Part shown: positions 8,903-18,117 of the stretch, one piece after another | Layout: each line of letters opens with the position of its first letter | Numbering within the stretch: position 1 is the first letter of the stretch | Assembly: GCA_016722505.1 (NCBI GenBank) | Contig: JADKJH010000008.1 | Coordinates: 31,854 to 95,853 of the forward strand | From: Holophagaceae bacterium | Lineage (GTDB): Bacteria; Acidobacteriota; Holophagae; Holophagales; Holophagaceae | Length of the DNA: 64,000 nucleotides | Reading direction: 5' to 3' | Notes under the pieces: generated by a model | Databases searched by the model: none | Seen by the model: the letters and a program-made list of their open reading frames with translations, nothing else | Told to the model about the DNA's origin: nothing | Made by a program: the position numbers and the translations under genes

Positions 8903-11051
8903 TCAAAACCCCAGATCCCCCGGCCGCAATTCCGCGAGTTTCTGAGTCAAGGCTCCAGCGCCGCTTCTCATGTAGCCGTACTCGTAGGCGCGGAGCTGGC
9001 TTCGGATGTATGGTTCGTTTGGATTCAGGCCGCGCCGCAACACCTGTCCATCGGGTCCCAGCATGCGCCCCTTCACGTTATCCGCGAGTTGAAGCTCCAA
9101 CGTCTCGACGATCTCCGCCGCCAGGATGGGGTCCACCAAGGGAAAGCCACCTCAACGCGATGGTCAAGTTGCGGGGCATCAGATCGCCGCTGGCCAGTAA
9201 GGTTTCTGGATGGTCGTCATTGGCGAAATAGTAGACGCGCGCGTGTTCAAGAAAGCGGTCCAGGATGGACAGGACGCGGATGTTCTCAGAGAGTCCCGGC
9301 ACACCGCTGCGAAGGCAACAGGCGCCACGCACGATGAGATCCACCTGGACCCCGGCCTGGCTTGCTTCGTACAATAGCTCGATCATGTTGGGATCCACGA
9401 GCGCGTTCATTTTGAGGATCATCCTCGCTGGTTTGCCGGCCCTGGCGTGATCCATCTCACGCTGGATGCGCGCGGTCAGGCCCCGGCGGAAGAACTGGGG
9501 CGCCAGCAGCAGAAAATTGAACTTGGGTGGTCGCGTGTAGCCCGTCAGCAGATTGAAAAGGTTCGAAAGATCTTCTCCGAATTCAGGCCTAGAGGTGAAG
9601 ATTCCTAGATCTGAGTACAGTCGGCTGGTGCGCTCGTTGTAGTTGCCGGTGCCGAGGTGGCAATAGCGCCGAAGGCCGTCGGCCTCCTGGCGCACCACCA
9701 GACAGGCTTTGCCATGGGTCTTGAAGTGCGGCAAGCCGTAGACCACGTGGCAGCCCGCCCGCTCCAAACGCCTTGCCCAGGCGATGTTGGCTTCCTCGTC
9801 GAACCTGGCCCTCAACTCCACGATGGCCGCCACTTGCTTGCCGCGTTCCGCGGCGCGCTCCAGGGCCGCAGCGATGGGGCTGGTGGGGCTCATGCGGTAG
9901 AGCGTCATCTTGATGGCGAGGACTTTCGGGTCTTCCACGGCTTCACGGACAAAGCGGACTACGGAATCATCAAAACTCTGATAGGGGTGCTGCAGCAGGA
10001 TGTCCCGTTTGGACATGGCCTCGAAAACGCTTTCGCATTGCTCCAGCGCGGGGACCGGCAAGGGCGGCAGGGGCAAGTCCTTGAGATGGGGAAGATCCAG
10101 CTGCATGTAGAGTTCCATCAGATCTGAAAAGGACGTGAAGCCCTCGGTGGGATAGAGATCCTCGGCGCTCAATTCCAGTTCTTCGATCAGGAAATCCAAC
10201 AGCGGCTTGGAAAGGCCCCGCTCGTACTGAAGCCGCACGGCAGCGCCCCGGCGGCTGCTGCGCAGGCTTTCTTCCACTGTTTTCATCAGATCTTCTTCGG
10301 GATCTTCTTCCACCACCAGGTCCGAGTCCCGTGTCACCCGGACGGCGTTGCAGTTTTTCACTTCGTAGCCCGAAAAGAGGCGTTCCAACTGCATCCGGAC
10401 AACATTTTCCAAGGTGATGAAAGCGTGGGTTCCGGGTTCCGATGGAATGCGGAGGAACCTTGTGGCGACCGAGGCAGGCACATGGATGATGCTCAGTTCG
10501 GAAAGAGGGAACATGGAGTTTTCTTCAAGGGCTTCCTGGGCCTCCAATTCTGCGACCAGCACCATGGCGCGATTGGCCAGGCGGGGGAAAGGATGGCCAG
10601 TGTCTACCGCCAAAGGTGTGATCAGCGGCATCAGGCTGCGTTCAAAGTATTCGCTGACGAAATCCCGTTCCTCGGGGCTCAAATCCGCGGGTGAAAGGAT
10701 GGCGATGCCCTCGGCCTTCAGCATGGGCTCGATGGTGTTGTGGAAGAGCGCGTGCTGGTGGGCGGAGCCCTCGTGCAATCGCTGGCTGATGCGATCCATG
10801 AGTTGCCGGGGCGTGAGCCCATCCGCGCTGGGCTGGGTGATCCCAGCGTCGATCTGCCTCCAGATGCCAGCCACCCGCACCATGAAGAACTCGTCCCAGT
10901 TGTTGGATACGATGGAGAGGAATTTCACCCGCTCCAGCAAGGGGACTGAGTCATCTTCAGCCTCCTCCAGCACCCGTTCGTTGAAGTCAAGCCAAGCCAA
11001 CTCTCGGTTGATCAGCTCTTCGGGGCGGGGAAGCGGGCGTTTCATGGCCAT
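8903..11051 (-). CDS. ppk1: Polyphosphate kinase 1, apparent frameshifts near the C terminus
   Basis: PPK1 reversibly makes polyphosphate from ATP. All four parts are present: an N domain (RELAWLDFNERVLEEA), the head domain, and two PLD-like C domains with the phosphorylated histidine in HLGTGNYNERTS and the second motif ANDDHPETLLASGDLMPRN. The frame breaks after PRNL. The expected continuation DHRVEVAF, then PLVDPILAAEIVETLEL, is recovered only by adding one base near 9168 and one near 9145, both next to short homopolymers. The last 78 residues are intact to 8903. The corrected length of about 715 aa is normal. A polyphosphate:AMP phosphotransferase lies at 49.6 kb. Confidence 0.9.
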
Positions 11052-11105
11052 TGATATATCTCATCACCATTGGGGCCGCGGGTGTGAATTGGGTGTGACA
11101 AGGGT

Positions 11106-11215
11106 GAGGTATGAGGTATGAGGCATGTGGCGCCTACGGCGCGCTGAATAATTAGTGCGGCCTTGGGCCGCCTCGATATTGAACCTCATACCTCACAACC
11201 TCGTGCCTCATACCT
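11106..11215. repeat. Inverted GAGGTAT/ACCTCAT heptamer arrays
   Basis: The left arm GAGGTAT, GAGGTAT, GAGGCAT (11106-11127) faces a right arm of ACCTCAT, ACCTCAC, CTCGTGC, CTCATAC (11182-11215), with a 54-base middle that holds smaller palindromes (GGCGCC; GCGGCC..GGGCCGC). The same heptamers recur at 54990-55096. Confidence 0.7.
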
Positions 11216-11346
11216 GTTTTTCCTTGAAAAACGGGCCATTTCAGGCACACTAATCCCTTCGTCTTCCGCCGTGGAAGAACGATTCGGCCCGCCCGGGCCA
11301 TTGCCTAACGAGAGGGCCGGTTTGATCCGGTCAGGTAGGAGGAACC

Positions 11347-12018
11347 ATGAGTGAAGAAGCCATCGTAGTAGCCGTCCGCACGGACTTCAGCAAGGCAGCC
11401 AACACCAAGCTGCGCAAGTCCGGCTTCATGCCTGCGGTCGTGTACGGCTTGAACGAGCCGCCCGCGAACATCGCCATCAGCCCCAAGGTCGTGGCGCGCA
11501 TTCTCAGCTCCGAGAGTGGCCGCAATTCCCTGGTCTACATGCAGCGCGAAGGCACCGACATCAAACGCCACGTCATCATCCAGGCCGTGCAGCGCCATCC
11601 TGTGACCGGTCGCCTGGTGCACATCGACTTCCTACGGGTGGATCCCACCCACAAGGTGCGCGTGAAGATCCCTGTCCGCCTTCTCGGCGTTCCAATCGGC
11701 GTGAAGAGCCAGGGCGGTTCCCTGGACTTCGTCCACCGCATGCTGGAAATCGAGTGCCTGCCGAGCCTCATCCCCGGCCACATCGATGTGAATGTGGAAA
11801 CCCTGAAGATCGGCGATTCCATCCGTTTCGAGCAGTTGAATCTTTCCTCCGCCTTGCGGATCCTTGGTGAAGAGCACGAAGTTGTTTGCGCTGTTCGCGC
11901 CAAGACCGCCGAGGAAGTTGTTGAAGAAACCGCCGGCGTCGCAGTTGCCGCCGCTGCTCCCGTTGCCGGGGCTGAGGTGGAAGCCGCCAAGAAAGGCAAG
12001 AAGGACGATAAAAAATAA
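11347..12018 (+). CDS. rplY: 50S ribosomal protein L25, CTC (general stress) type
   Basis: A 223-aa ribosomal protein binding 5S rRNA. Residues 1-95 form the L25 domain (RKSGFMPAVVYG, LVHIDFLRV) and about 100-190 form the TL5/CTC beta domain (IPVRLLGVPIGVK, GDSIRFEQL). The C-terminal 30 residues are an Ala/Lys-rich tail, common in this family. AGGAGG is six bases before the ATG. A strong terminator follows at 12042. The usual neighbour pth is not in this stretch. Confidence 0.95.
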   Translation: MSEEAIVVAVRTDFSKAANTKLRKSGFMPAVVYGLNEPPANIAISPKVVARILSSESGRNSLVYMQREGTDIKRHVIIQAVQRHPVTGRLVHIDFLRVDPTHKVRVKIPVRLLGVPIGVKSQGGSLDFVHRMLEIECLPSLIPGHIDVNVETLKIGDSIRFEQLNLSSALRILGEEHEVVCAVRAKTAEEVVEETAGVAVAAAAPVAGAEVEAAKKGKKDDKK

Positions 12019-12041
12019 GCGCTGGTTTGATGACCGTGCAG

Positions 12042-12070
12042 AAGGGCCGCCGAAGGGCGGCCCTTTGTTT
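12042..12070 (+). terminator. Rho-independent terminator after rplY
   Basis: A 10-bp stem AAGGGCCGCC (12042-12051) with GGCGGCCCTT (12056-12065), loop GAAG, then TTTGTTT. Confidence 0.85.
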
Positions 12071-12071
12071 G

Positions 12072-12155
12072 CGTGAGAGTCGAGAAGTTGAGAAGTCAAA
12101 AAGTCGAAGAGTTAAAAAGCTGAGAGTTGCGGGATAGACCCTTAACTCTCAACCC
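12072..12155. repeat. AAGTCGAG-type octamer array with inverted end
   Basis: Degenerate 8-mers (AAGTTGAG, AAGTCAAA, AAGTCGAA, AAGCTGAG) run from about 12080 to 12126. A short inverted stretch TTAACTCTCAA (12141-12151) can pair with the GAGAGTTG at the array end. The units match the larger array at 52564-52662. Confidence 0.6.
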
Positions 12156-12166
12156 ATTCATCGAAC

Positions 12167-12838
12167 CTACGCATACGCAATCGGATCCACGGCCCCGGCC
12201 TGCTGGAAGCCCCGCAGCCTTAACAGGCATGAATCGCAGGTGCCGCAGGCTTTGTCTTCGTTCTGGTAGCAGGACCAGCTCAAGTGAAGCGGAGCGCCCA
12301 GTTCCAGTCCTTTCTGCACGATCTGGGATTTGCTCGAATGGATGAGCGGGGCGAAAAAATGTAAATGCGTTTCCGGTCGAGTGCCCAGGTTCGCGGTTTG
12401 CTCAAAGCTTCGCAGGAACGTTTCTCGGCAGTCTGGATAGCCCGAGGAATCCTCCTCCACGAAACCCACGAATATCGCCGAGGCGTTCAGCGCTTCGGCC
12501 CATGAAACCGCCGTGCTCAGCAGATGGGCATTGCGGAAAGGCACGTAGCTCGAGGGAATGCCGGAGCGTTCAAGATCGCCTTCCGGTAGTGGAATGGTTG
12601 CATCCGTCAAGGCCGAGCCACCGATCTTCCGCAGATTCTCGAAGGAGATGACCAGGCGGAGATGCAGCGGCACAGCATAGAAATCCGCGATGTCATGGAA
12701 GGCCTGCCGTTCGCGGGTTTCCGTGAGTTGGCCATAATCCGCGTGGAGCAGCGCCAAATCGTAACCCTCGGCTTTCGCAATCGCAGTGGCCACGCAGGAA
12801 TCCATGCCGCCGGAAAGTGAGACGACAGCGAGTTTCAT
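12167..12838 (-). CDS. queC: 7-cyano-7-deazaguanine synthase
   Basis: QueC (223 aa) converts 7-carboxy-7-deazaguanine to preQ0 in queuosine synthesis, using ATP and ammonia. It carries the PP-loop SLSGGMDS at residues 7-14 and the C-terminal zinc site SWSCYQNEDKACGTCDSC, with four cysteines. LLHADYGQ and SSYVPFRN are family segments. The ATG at 12838 overlaps the upstream acyltransferase stop as ATGA, so translation is likely coupled. The frame continues upstream, but that extension overlaps the acyltransferase and has no homology. No other queuosine gene is in the window. Confidence 0.92.
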   Translation of the reverse strand: MKLAVVSLSGGMDSCVATAIAKAEGYDLALLHADYGQLTETRERQAFHDIADFYAVPLHLRLVISFENLRKIGGSALTDATIPLPEGDLERSGIPSSYVPFRNAHLLSTAVSWAEALNASAIFVGFVEEDSSGYPDCRETFLRSFEQTANLGTRPETHLHFFAPLIHSSKSQIVQKGLELGAPLHLSWSCYQNEDKACGTCDSCLLRLRGFQQAGAVDPIAYA

Positions 12839-13536
12839 GAAGGGTCCTCCGCCCAGGTTTCCAACACATTCAGTTGGCCTTCCACCTTGGAGTTCCACTC
12901 GCCTTCGATGGCTTTCGGGGGTACTTCCATGGGTGCTCCGAATCGCACGATACAGGTGGCGAATGGCTTGGGGATGGGCATCATATCCCACGTTTTCAGG
13001 GTCCAGGCACGGTCATAGGCAACGCAGACCGGCACGATGGGGGCACCGGTTTTTTTCGCCAGAGCAATGACTCCGGGCTTCAATTCCTGGCGCGGGCCTT
13101 TGGGGCCGTCAGGCGTGATGCCGAAATCCCATCCATCCTTCACGGCACGGATCATCCGTACCAGGGCTTTTGCGCCATCATCGGCGGCGGTTCCGCGCAC
13201 CGCGTGGATGCCGAACCATTTCCAAGTGGCGGCGCTCCGCTCGCCATCCTTGCTGTCGCTGGCGAGAATCGCCACGCCACGGCCTTTGCGCTTGAAGGGG
13301 TAAGCCAGAGGCATCATCACCAGCCGCCGATGCCAGAAAGCAAGGATGAAGCGGCGATCCGCGTGGACAAGCTCCTGCACGGGCTCCAGGCCTTCATACC
13401 TGACTCGCAGCGTGTAGGCCAGCAGCTTCACCAAATGCGCAGCGAAAAAAGGGACCGCCCGGAAATTCAACCACACGGAAAATGGCGACCCTAGCGGCCG
13501 GCCGCGGACAGTGATGCTGATGCCGGGAGATGCCAT
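12835..13536 (-). CDS. Lysophospholipid acyltransferase family protein (DUF374 type)
   Basis: A 233-aa acyltransferase-like protein. The HX4D-related region reads AFWHRRLVMMP, followed by DSKDGE, GTAADDG, FGITPDGPKGPRQELKPG and PVCVAYDRAW, the pattern of the DUF374 branch. Members are related to enzymes adding acyl chains to glycerophospholipid or lipid A. The acyl acceptor is unknown here. One N-terminal hydrophobic stretch (about 25-42) would anchor it to the membrane. The ATG at 13536 shares a base with the hslO stop (TAATG), and the end overlaps queC by four bases, so hslO, this gene and queC form one operon. Confidence 0.85.
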   Translation of the reverse strand: MASPGISITVRGRPLGSPFSVWLNFRAVPFFAAHLVKLLAYTLRVRYEGLEPVQELVHADRRFILAFWHRRLVMMPLAYPFKRKGRGVAILASDSKDGERSAATWKWFGIHAVRGTAADDGAKALVRMIRAVKDGWDFGITPDGPKGPRQELKPGVIALAKKTGAPIVPVCVAYDRAWTLKTWDMMPIPKPFATCIVRFGAPMEVPPKAIEGEWNSKVEGQLNVLETWAEDPS

Positions 13537-14378
13537 TAGACGGGGTCCTCCCCCAGCAACTCTTCCCGGCTCACCGAATACACCATGCTGCAGTAATCGC
13601 AACGGATTTCCAGGGTGTCCAGCTCGGCGAAGAGATCACGCTGTTGGGCTTTTGGGAATCCCTGGAGCGTGCCGAGCAGCGAACGGCGATTGCAGCGGCA
13701 GCGATAGTGCAGGTCAGAGGCTGAAAGCTCTTCGATGCCCTTCCCCTGATTGACCCAATCCAGAAGAAAATCGGTGGTGCGCTCCCAATTGCGCACGACA
13801 TCCAGGCCCTCGATGGCTTGGACCAGCCGAGCCAACCGCTCGGGAGGGCAGTGGGGCATCGGTTCTACCATGAGGCCGCCGGCTTCGCCCGTGGAAGCGT
13901 CGCACCAAAGGGTAAGGCTTGCCTGCACCTGTTCCGATAGCAGCAGGTAGGCTTCCACCTGGGCTGCGACCCCGCCTTCCACCAGCTCTGAATTGCCGAT
14001 GTAAGGCTTTCCATCAGGGTTCGAGCGCATGACCTGTAGGATGCCGGGAGCCAGTATCCATGGGCTGCCATGCTTGCCGGAAACGTCCAGCACGCCGCGG
14101 ATGGTGCCATCAGGCCAGGAATCCGCCACCACTGCCTTCGCATGGCCAGAGCCCTTCAAGAGCAGTTGCAACCGCTCCGCCGAGTGCCCGCGGCTTTGGA
14201 TCAGCGCGGTGGCAGACAGCAATTCCGTCAGGCATGCGCATGCATCTCCGTCCAGGTGGGGATGGCTGCGCCGCACGCCGTCCCACAAGGGGCTTGCATC
14301 CAGGGTCGCGACACGGATGTGGTGGTCATGGGTCAGGCCCCGCACCACGCGGGCCACTCGGGAAGGCGTATCGGGCAT
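13536..14378 (-). CDS. hslO: Redox-regulated chaperone Hsp33
   Basis: Hsp33 (280 aa) is a cytosolic holdase activated by oxidation. The zinc/redox switch is intact: CxC at Cys227/Cys229 (YRCRCNRR) and CxxC at Cys260/Cys263 (CDYC). KPYIGNSELVEGGVA and the EAYLLLSEQ segment match the substrate-binding core. An upstream in-frame start at 14432 exists, but MPDTPSRVARVVRG at 14378 fits the family start. It is the first gene of the overlapping hslO-acyltransferase-queC operon. Confidence 0.92.
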   Translation of the reverse strand: MPDTPSRVARVVRGLTHDHHIRVATLDASPLWDGVRRSHPHLDGDACACLTELLSATALIQSRGHSAERLQLLLKGSGHAKAVVADSWPDGTIRGVLDVSGKHGSPWILAPGILQVMRSNPDGKPYIGNSELVEGGVAAQVEAYLLLSEQVQASLTLWCDASTGEAGGLMVEPMPHCPPERLARLVQAIEGLDVVRNWERTTDFLLDWVNQGKGIEELSASDLHYRCRCNRRSLLGTLQGFPKAQQRDLFAELDTLEIRCDYCSMVYSVSREELLGEDPV

Positions 14379-14482
14379 GGCTCTAGTGTAACGGCTGGGC
14401 CTGGGTCCCAAATCCAGAGACTTATCGGCCATTCGCTGAAAGTTTTAAATGCAGAGCCGCGCCTAAATTCGAAATCGGCTTT

Positions 14483-14747
14483 AGAGCGTGTCTTAAAATT
14501 CCCCCGCGCCGCGCTGGGAGCGCCGGGCGAGCGGGGCAAGGCAGCCGACCACGGCATATCGACCATACGCCACGGGAGGGTAACGCAGCCTCGCGAAGCC
14601 CGCCGCCCAGCCCGAAGAGACAGGGCCAGCCGCGCACCACGGCGTCACGGGCCTTGGGCGTATGATCTATACGCTGCTGCGCCCGTTCCTTGCGCTGCAT
14701 CGCGGCTGACCTCCGTCGCGGCACGGGGGAATTTTAAAACACGCTCT
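14483..14747. repeat. 265-bp palindromic element A with 24-bp terminal inverted repeats
   Basis: The ends AGAGCGTGTCTTAAAATTCC... (14483-14506) and its inverted copy (14724-14747) match at 23 of 24 positions. The interior is itself an imperfect palindrome: CATATCGACCATACG (14555-14569) faces GCGTATGATCTATACGC (14658-14674). The core is clearly homologous to the reverse complement of element B at 53518-53890 (shared GCATCGCGGCTG, AACGCAGCC, CCCGCCGCCC). There is no coding potential and no transposase, so it looks like a MITE-like or structured-RNA repeat. It lies between hslO and rsmB. Confidence 0.75.
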
Positions 14748-14798
14748 TCAGGTGAAAAGCGCCCACTTCGTCCTTCGCACCTTGACCAAGGATTTCCC

Positions 14799-16082
14799 AT
14801 GCCCACTCCATCCCGTATTGCTGCCAGCCGCGCCCTTCATGCTGTTTTTGGGTCGGGGCATCGCGTCAGCGACCGTTGGGACCTGGGACTTTCAACCGAA
14901 GACGCAGGCCTGGCCCAGGCTCTGCTCGGCCTTTGCCTGCGGCACTGGGGGCGGCTCCAGGCTTACGTGAAGCCCAAATTAAAGGATCAATCAAGGAACC
15001 TACCATTGGGTTCCCAGGTGGCATTGGCCATCGGGTTCGCGCAGTTGGCTTGGATGGATGGAGTGGCGGCCCATGCGGCGGTGAACGAAGCGGTGGAGCT
15101 GGCTGCGGATCCGGGTCTCGGATTTCCCCCGCACAGAGGGTTGGTGAACGCGCTTTTACGCAGGGGGGCTGAAAACCGGCAGCAGTTGCGGGCCCACCTG
15201 GATGCATTGCCTGCCTCATTGGACAGGACTCCCTTCGTGGATGCGGTTTTAGAGGCAGCCTTGGAACCGCACCATGCGGCCGGCAAGGCCCAGATCGAAG
15301 CGTTGTGGGCGAAACTGCAGGTGCCTCCACATCCTGCATTTCGTGTCCTGCGGGGAGATGCGCCCCCAGAACTGGATGCGGACCCGCATCTGGAGGGATG
15401 CTGGAGCCTGCGAGAGGGCGCGGCCTTTCCCGGCCCATGGCTTCAAAGCGGTGCTGGCATGGTGCAGGACCGCAGTTCCCAGGCTCTCATGGCCTTCCAT
15501 TGGGAGGGGAAACCCGCGCACATTCTGGACGCCTGCGCCGCTCCAGGCGGAAAGACGACGTCGCTGGGATTGCGCTTTCCGGATGCCAGGATCACCGCGG
15601 TGGAAAGGGAACCTCGGCGCGCGGAGCGCCTGAAGAAGAATCTCGCGGACCGTGGGGTGAAAGCCGCTGTGGTAGTCGCCGAAGTCACCGATTTCCTGGC
15701 GAACACCACCGGAACCTTCGATCTCATTGTGTTGGATGCGCCCTGTTCGGGCAGCGGCACGCTGCAAAAGCATCCCGAGTTGCCCTGGATCGCAGGGAAC
15801 ATTGACCTGGAGCGGCTTTCAGAAATGCAACGAGAGCTCCTCCGGGCCACCATCCCCAAGCTGGAGCCGGGCGGTTTGCTCATTTATGCCGTGTGCTCGT
15901 GGCTGCCTGAAGAGGGCGAGCACCATCGCGCCTGGATGCGTGCAGCCAACGCAGTGCTGCAACCGGCGCCCATTTGGGCGGGGGAATACGGCGCGGAAAT
16001 TGGAACCACAAGCTGTTTCAGGCCTCACCCCCTGAAGTGGGAAGGTGAAGGCTTCCAAGCATTCGCCTGGACGAAGCGCTGA
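14799..16082 (+). CDS. rsmB: 16S rRNA (cytosine-C5) methyltransferase, RsmB/Sun type
   Basis: A 427-aa methyltransferase, expected to modify C967 of 16S rRNA. The N-terminal 130 residues form the NusB-like RNA-binding domain typical of RsmB (VNEAVELA, RGLVNALLRR). The SAM site DACAAPGGKTT is at 244-254, the release cysteine is Cys316 (DAPCSGSGTLQKHPE) and the catalytic nucleophile is Cys366, in YAVCSW rather than the usual YSTCS. The frame is open far upstream through element A, but MPTPSRIAASRALHAVF at 14799 is the natural start; no strong ribosome site precedes it. Confidence 0.93.
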   Translation: MPTPSRIAASRALHAVFGSGHRVSDRWDLGLSTEDAGLAQALLGLCLRHWGRLQAYVKPKLKDQSRNLPLGSQVALAIGFAQLAWMDGVAAHAAVNEAVELAADPGLGFPPHRGLVNALLRRGAENRQQLRAHLDALPASLDRTPFVDAVLEAALEPHHAAGKAQIEALWAKLQVPPHPAFRVLRGDAPPELDADPHLEGCWSLREGAAFPGPWLQSGAGMVQDRSSQALMAFHWEGKPAHILDACAAPGGKTTSLGLRFPDARITAVEREPRRAERLKKNLADRGVKAAVVVAEVTDFLANTTGTFDLIVLDAPCSGSGTLQKHPELPWIAGNIDLERLSEMQRELLRATIPKLEPGGLLIYAVCSWLPEEGEHHRAWMRAANAVLQPAPIWAGEYGAEIGTTSCFRPHPLKWEGEGFQAFAWTKR

Positions 16083-16132
16083 CAGCTCCCGACAGCATAG
16101 AATTATTGAATTATTGATTTGGAGGTAGGTCC

Positions 16133-17770
16133 ATGCGCTTGAATTTCATTGTGGCTATTGCAACCATTGCAGCCTTTGGGGCCTTTGAGTCATCGGCACT
16201 CCTGTGCGCTCAAGATGTCAAGGTCCAGGAAGCGCCGCTGCGCGCGCACTTGGCATTCCTTTCGGATGACCTCCTGGAAGGGCGTGGAACCGGCCAGCGT
16301 GGTGGAGAAATCACCATGCGGTATCTGGAGACGCGGTTGGCAGCGGCGGGCCTGAAACCTGCCAATGGCGGCAGCTATCGCCAGATCGTGAAAATCGCAG
16401 GTGTGAAAACGGGTGTCACTGAAAGCACCCTGAAATTTTCTGGCGGAAAGGAAGTTGTATCCTTCGCCTTTGGGCAGGAAATCGTCTTTTCCTCAGGCAG
16501 CGCGAAACCGGATTCATCCTTCGATGCCCCCTTGGTCTTCGTGGGATATGGCGTTTCGGCGCCTGAAGAATCATGGGATGACTACAAAGGGTTGGACTGC
16601 CACGGAAAAATGCTCGTGATGCTGGTGAATGACCCTCAGCCTACGAAGGAAGAACCCAGCCGTTTTGCCGGGAAGTCCCTGACCTATTACGGACGTTGGA
16701 CCTACAAGTTCGAGGAAGCCAAGCGTCGAGGCGCCGCAGGCGTCCTGCTCATCCATACCGACGCCTCGGCTTCCTATGGTTGGAGTGTCGTGAAGAATGG
16801 CTGGGTCCACGAACGCTTTCAGCTGGCTGAAGGCCCCGGGGGCACCGATCTGGAAGGGTGGATGACCCACGAAGCGGCGAAAAAGCTTTTCTCGGCTGCG
16901 GGGGAAGACCTGGACCAGCTGATGGCCAAAGCCGAACGCAAGGATTTCAGGCCCGTGGCCCTTGGTTTGAAGGCCACGGGCCGTGTGGTCTGCTCGGTGC
17001 GGATGGTGGATCAGGGAAACATCGCCGGTGTGGTGCCGGGAACCGATCCGAAATTGAAGGAAGAAGTCGTGATCTATTCCGCTCACTGGGATCATCTGGG
17101 CAAAGGCGATGGGCCGGGCGACCAGATCTGGAATGGCTCGGTGGACAATGCCTCCGGCACCGCGGCGGTGCTGGCCATGGCAGAGGCGGCTGTCAGGCAT
17201 CCCGCCAAACGCAGCCAGATGTTCCTGCTGGTTTGCGGTGAAGAGCAGGGGTTGCTAGGCAGCAGCGCATACAGCCTGCACCCGTTGTGGCCACTGGCAA
17301 AAACCGCGGCTGACCTCAATCTGGACAGCATGAATTTTGTGGGCCGGACCAAGGATATCGGCACGCAAGGAAGCGAGCGCACGTCCTTGGGAGCCAGCGC
17401 TGCGGCTGTCGCGCAGCAAACGGGTTTGGCCATCGCCAAGGTGGAACCTGACCTGGGCGGAGGGTATTTCCGCAGTGACCACTTCAGCTTTGCCAAGGTT
17501 GGCGTACCTGCCTTTTCTATTGCCTCGGGCAAGAAATTCGTGAAGGATCCGGAAGCCTCCATCGCCAAATCCGCTGCCTATGGTCCGCGCTACCACCAGG
17601 TGACTGATGAATATGACCCCACTTGGGATCTATCAGGGATGGTGCAGCAAGCGCAGTTCTCGCTCGATCTGGGTTATGCCATCGCCAACGCGCCACGCAT
17701 GCCCACCTGGAAGAAAGGCGATCCATTCGGAATGGCGCGCCAAGCCGATATAGAAAAGGCGGCCAGATGA
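16133..17770 (+). CDS. Secreted M28-family peptidase with PA-like insertion
   Basis: A 545-aa exported peptidase. A signal peptide (about 1-26, ending LLCAQ) precedes an M28 fold. A protease-associated-like insert lies at about 125-260 (VFVGYGVSAPEESWDDYKGLD, GAAGVLLIHT). Zinc ligands and catalytic acids lie in SAHWDHLG, VDNASGT, CGEEQGLLG, FRSDHFSF and YHQVTDEYD. The set appears complete, so activity is likely, probably as an aminopeptidase. GGAGGTAGGTCC precedes the ATG. Two AATTATTG octamers lie just upstream (16101-16116). Its stop overlaps the next gene as ATGA. Confidence 0.9.
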   Translation: MRLNFIVAIATIAAFGAFESSALLCAQDVKVQEAPLRAHLAFLSDDLLEGRGTGQRGGEITMRYLETRLAAAGLKPANGGSYRQIVKIAGVKTGVTESTLKFSGGKEVVSFAFGQEIVFSSGSAKPDSSFDAPLVFVGYGVSAPEESWDDYKGLDCHGKMLVMLVNDPQPTKEEPSRFAGKSLTYYGRWTYKFEEAKRRGAAGVLLIHTDASASYGWSVVKNGWVHERFQLAEGPGGTDLEGWMTHEAAKKLFSAAGEDLDQLMAKAERKDFRPVALGLKATGRVVCSVRMVDQGNIAGVVPGTDPKLKEEVVIYSAHWDHLGKGDGPGDQIWNGSVDNASGTAAVLAMAEAAVRHPAKRSQMFLLVCGEEQGLLGSSAYSLHPLWPLAKTAADLNLDSMNFVGRTKDIGTQGSERTSLGASAAAVAQQTGLAIAKVEPDLGGGYFRSDHFSFAKVGVPAFSIASGKKFVKDPEASIAKSAAYGPRYHQVTDEYDPTWDLSGMVQQAQFSLDLGYAIANAPRMPTWKKGDPFGMARQADIEKAAR

Positions 17771-18117
17771 ACGACGAGTGCCGGAACTGCGGTTCCATCG
17801 AATTTGTGGAAGTTTTCGATCTTTACCAGGAAGAAGTCCGGAAACGGGACCCTGATTTGGATTTGCTTGGAAGGATCTCGCCTCCGACGCAACGGAGCAT
17901 CATCCACGGGTTCATTATGGCGGTCCTGTTCTGGATCCTGATGTTGGCGCCCTTCTTCGCACCCGAAGGCAAGATGTGGCGCACCATTCTTCCCATCGCC
18001 GCATTGGCGCTCGCATGGGTGCCGATCTTCTTTTACGCCCGAAAGAAGGACCGGGCACGGCTGGCCGCCTATAAGGCGCAGCGCATCTGCACGAGTTGCG
18101 GGACCATCGAATCCTAG
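17767..18117 (+). CDS. Zinc-ribbon membrane protein
   Basis: A 116-aa protein with paired CxxC motifs at the two ends (CRNCGS at 5-10; CTSCGT near the C terminus), which could form one zinc ribbon on the cytoplasmic side. Two membrane helices lie between them (about 48-65 and 71-90). The ATG overlaps the upstream M28 peptidase stop (ATGA), implying coupled translation. Its TAG stop lies inside a CTAG that also encodes the stop of the convergent metallophosphoesterase. Function unknown. Confidence 0.75.
   Translation: MNDECRNCGSIEFVEVFDLYQEEVRKRDPDLDLLGRISPPTQRSIIHGFIMAVLFWILMLAPFFAPEGKMWRTILPIAALALAWVPIFFYARKKDRARLAAYKAQRICTSCGTIES

Noticed and set aside
14070..14798. In-frame upstream extension of rsmB
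   Set aside because: It passes through hslO antisense and element A; the family start is at 14799.
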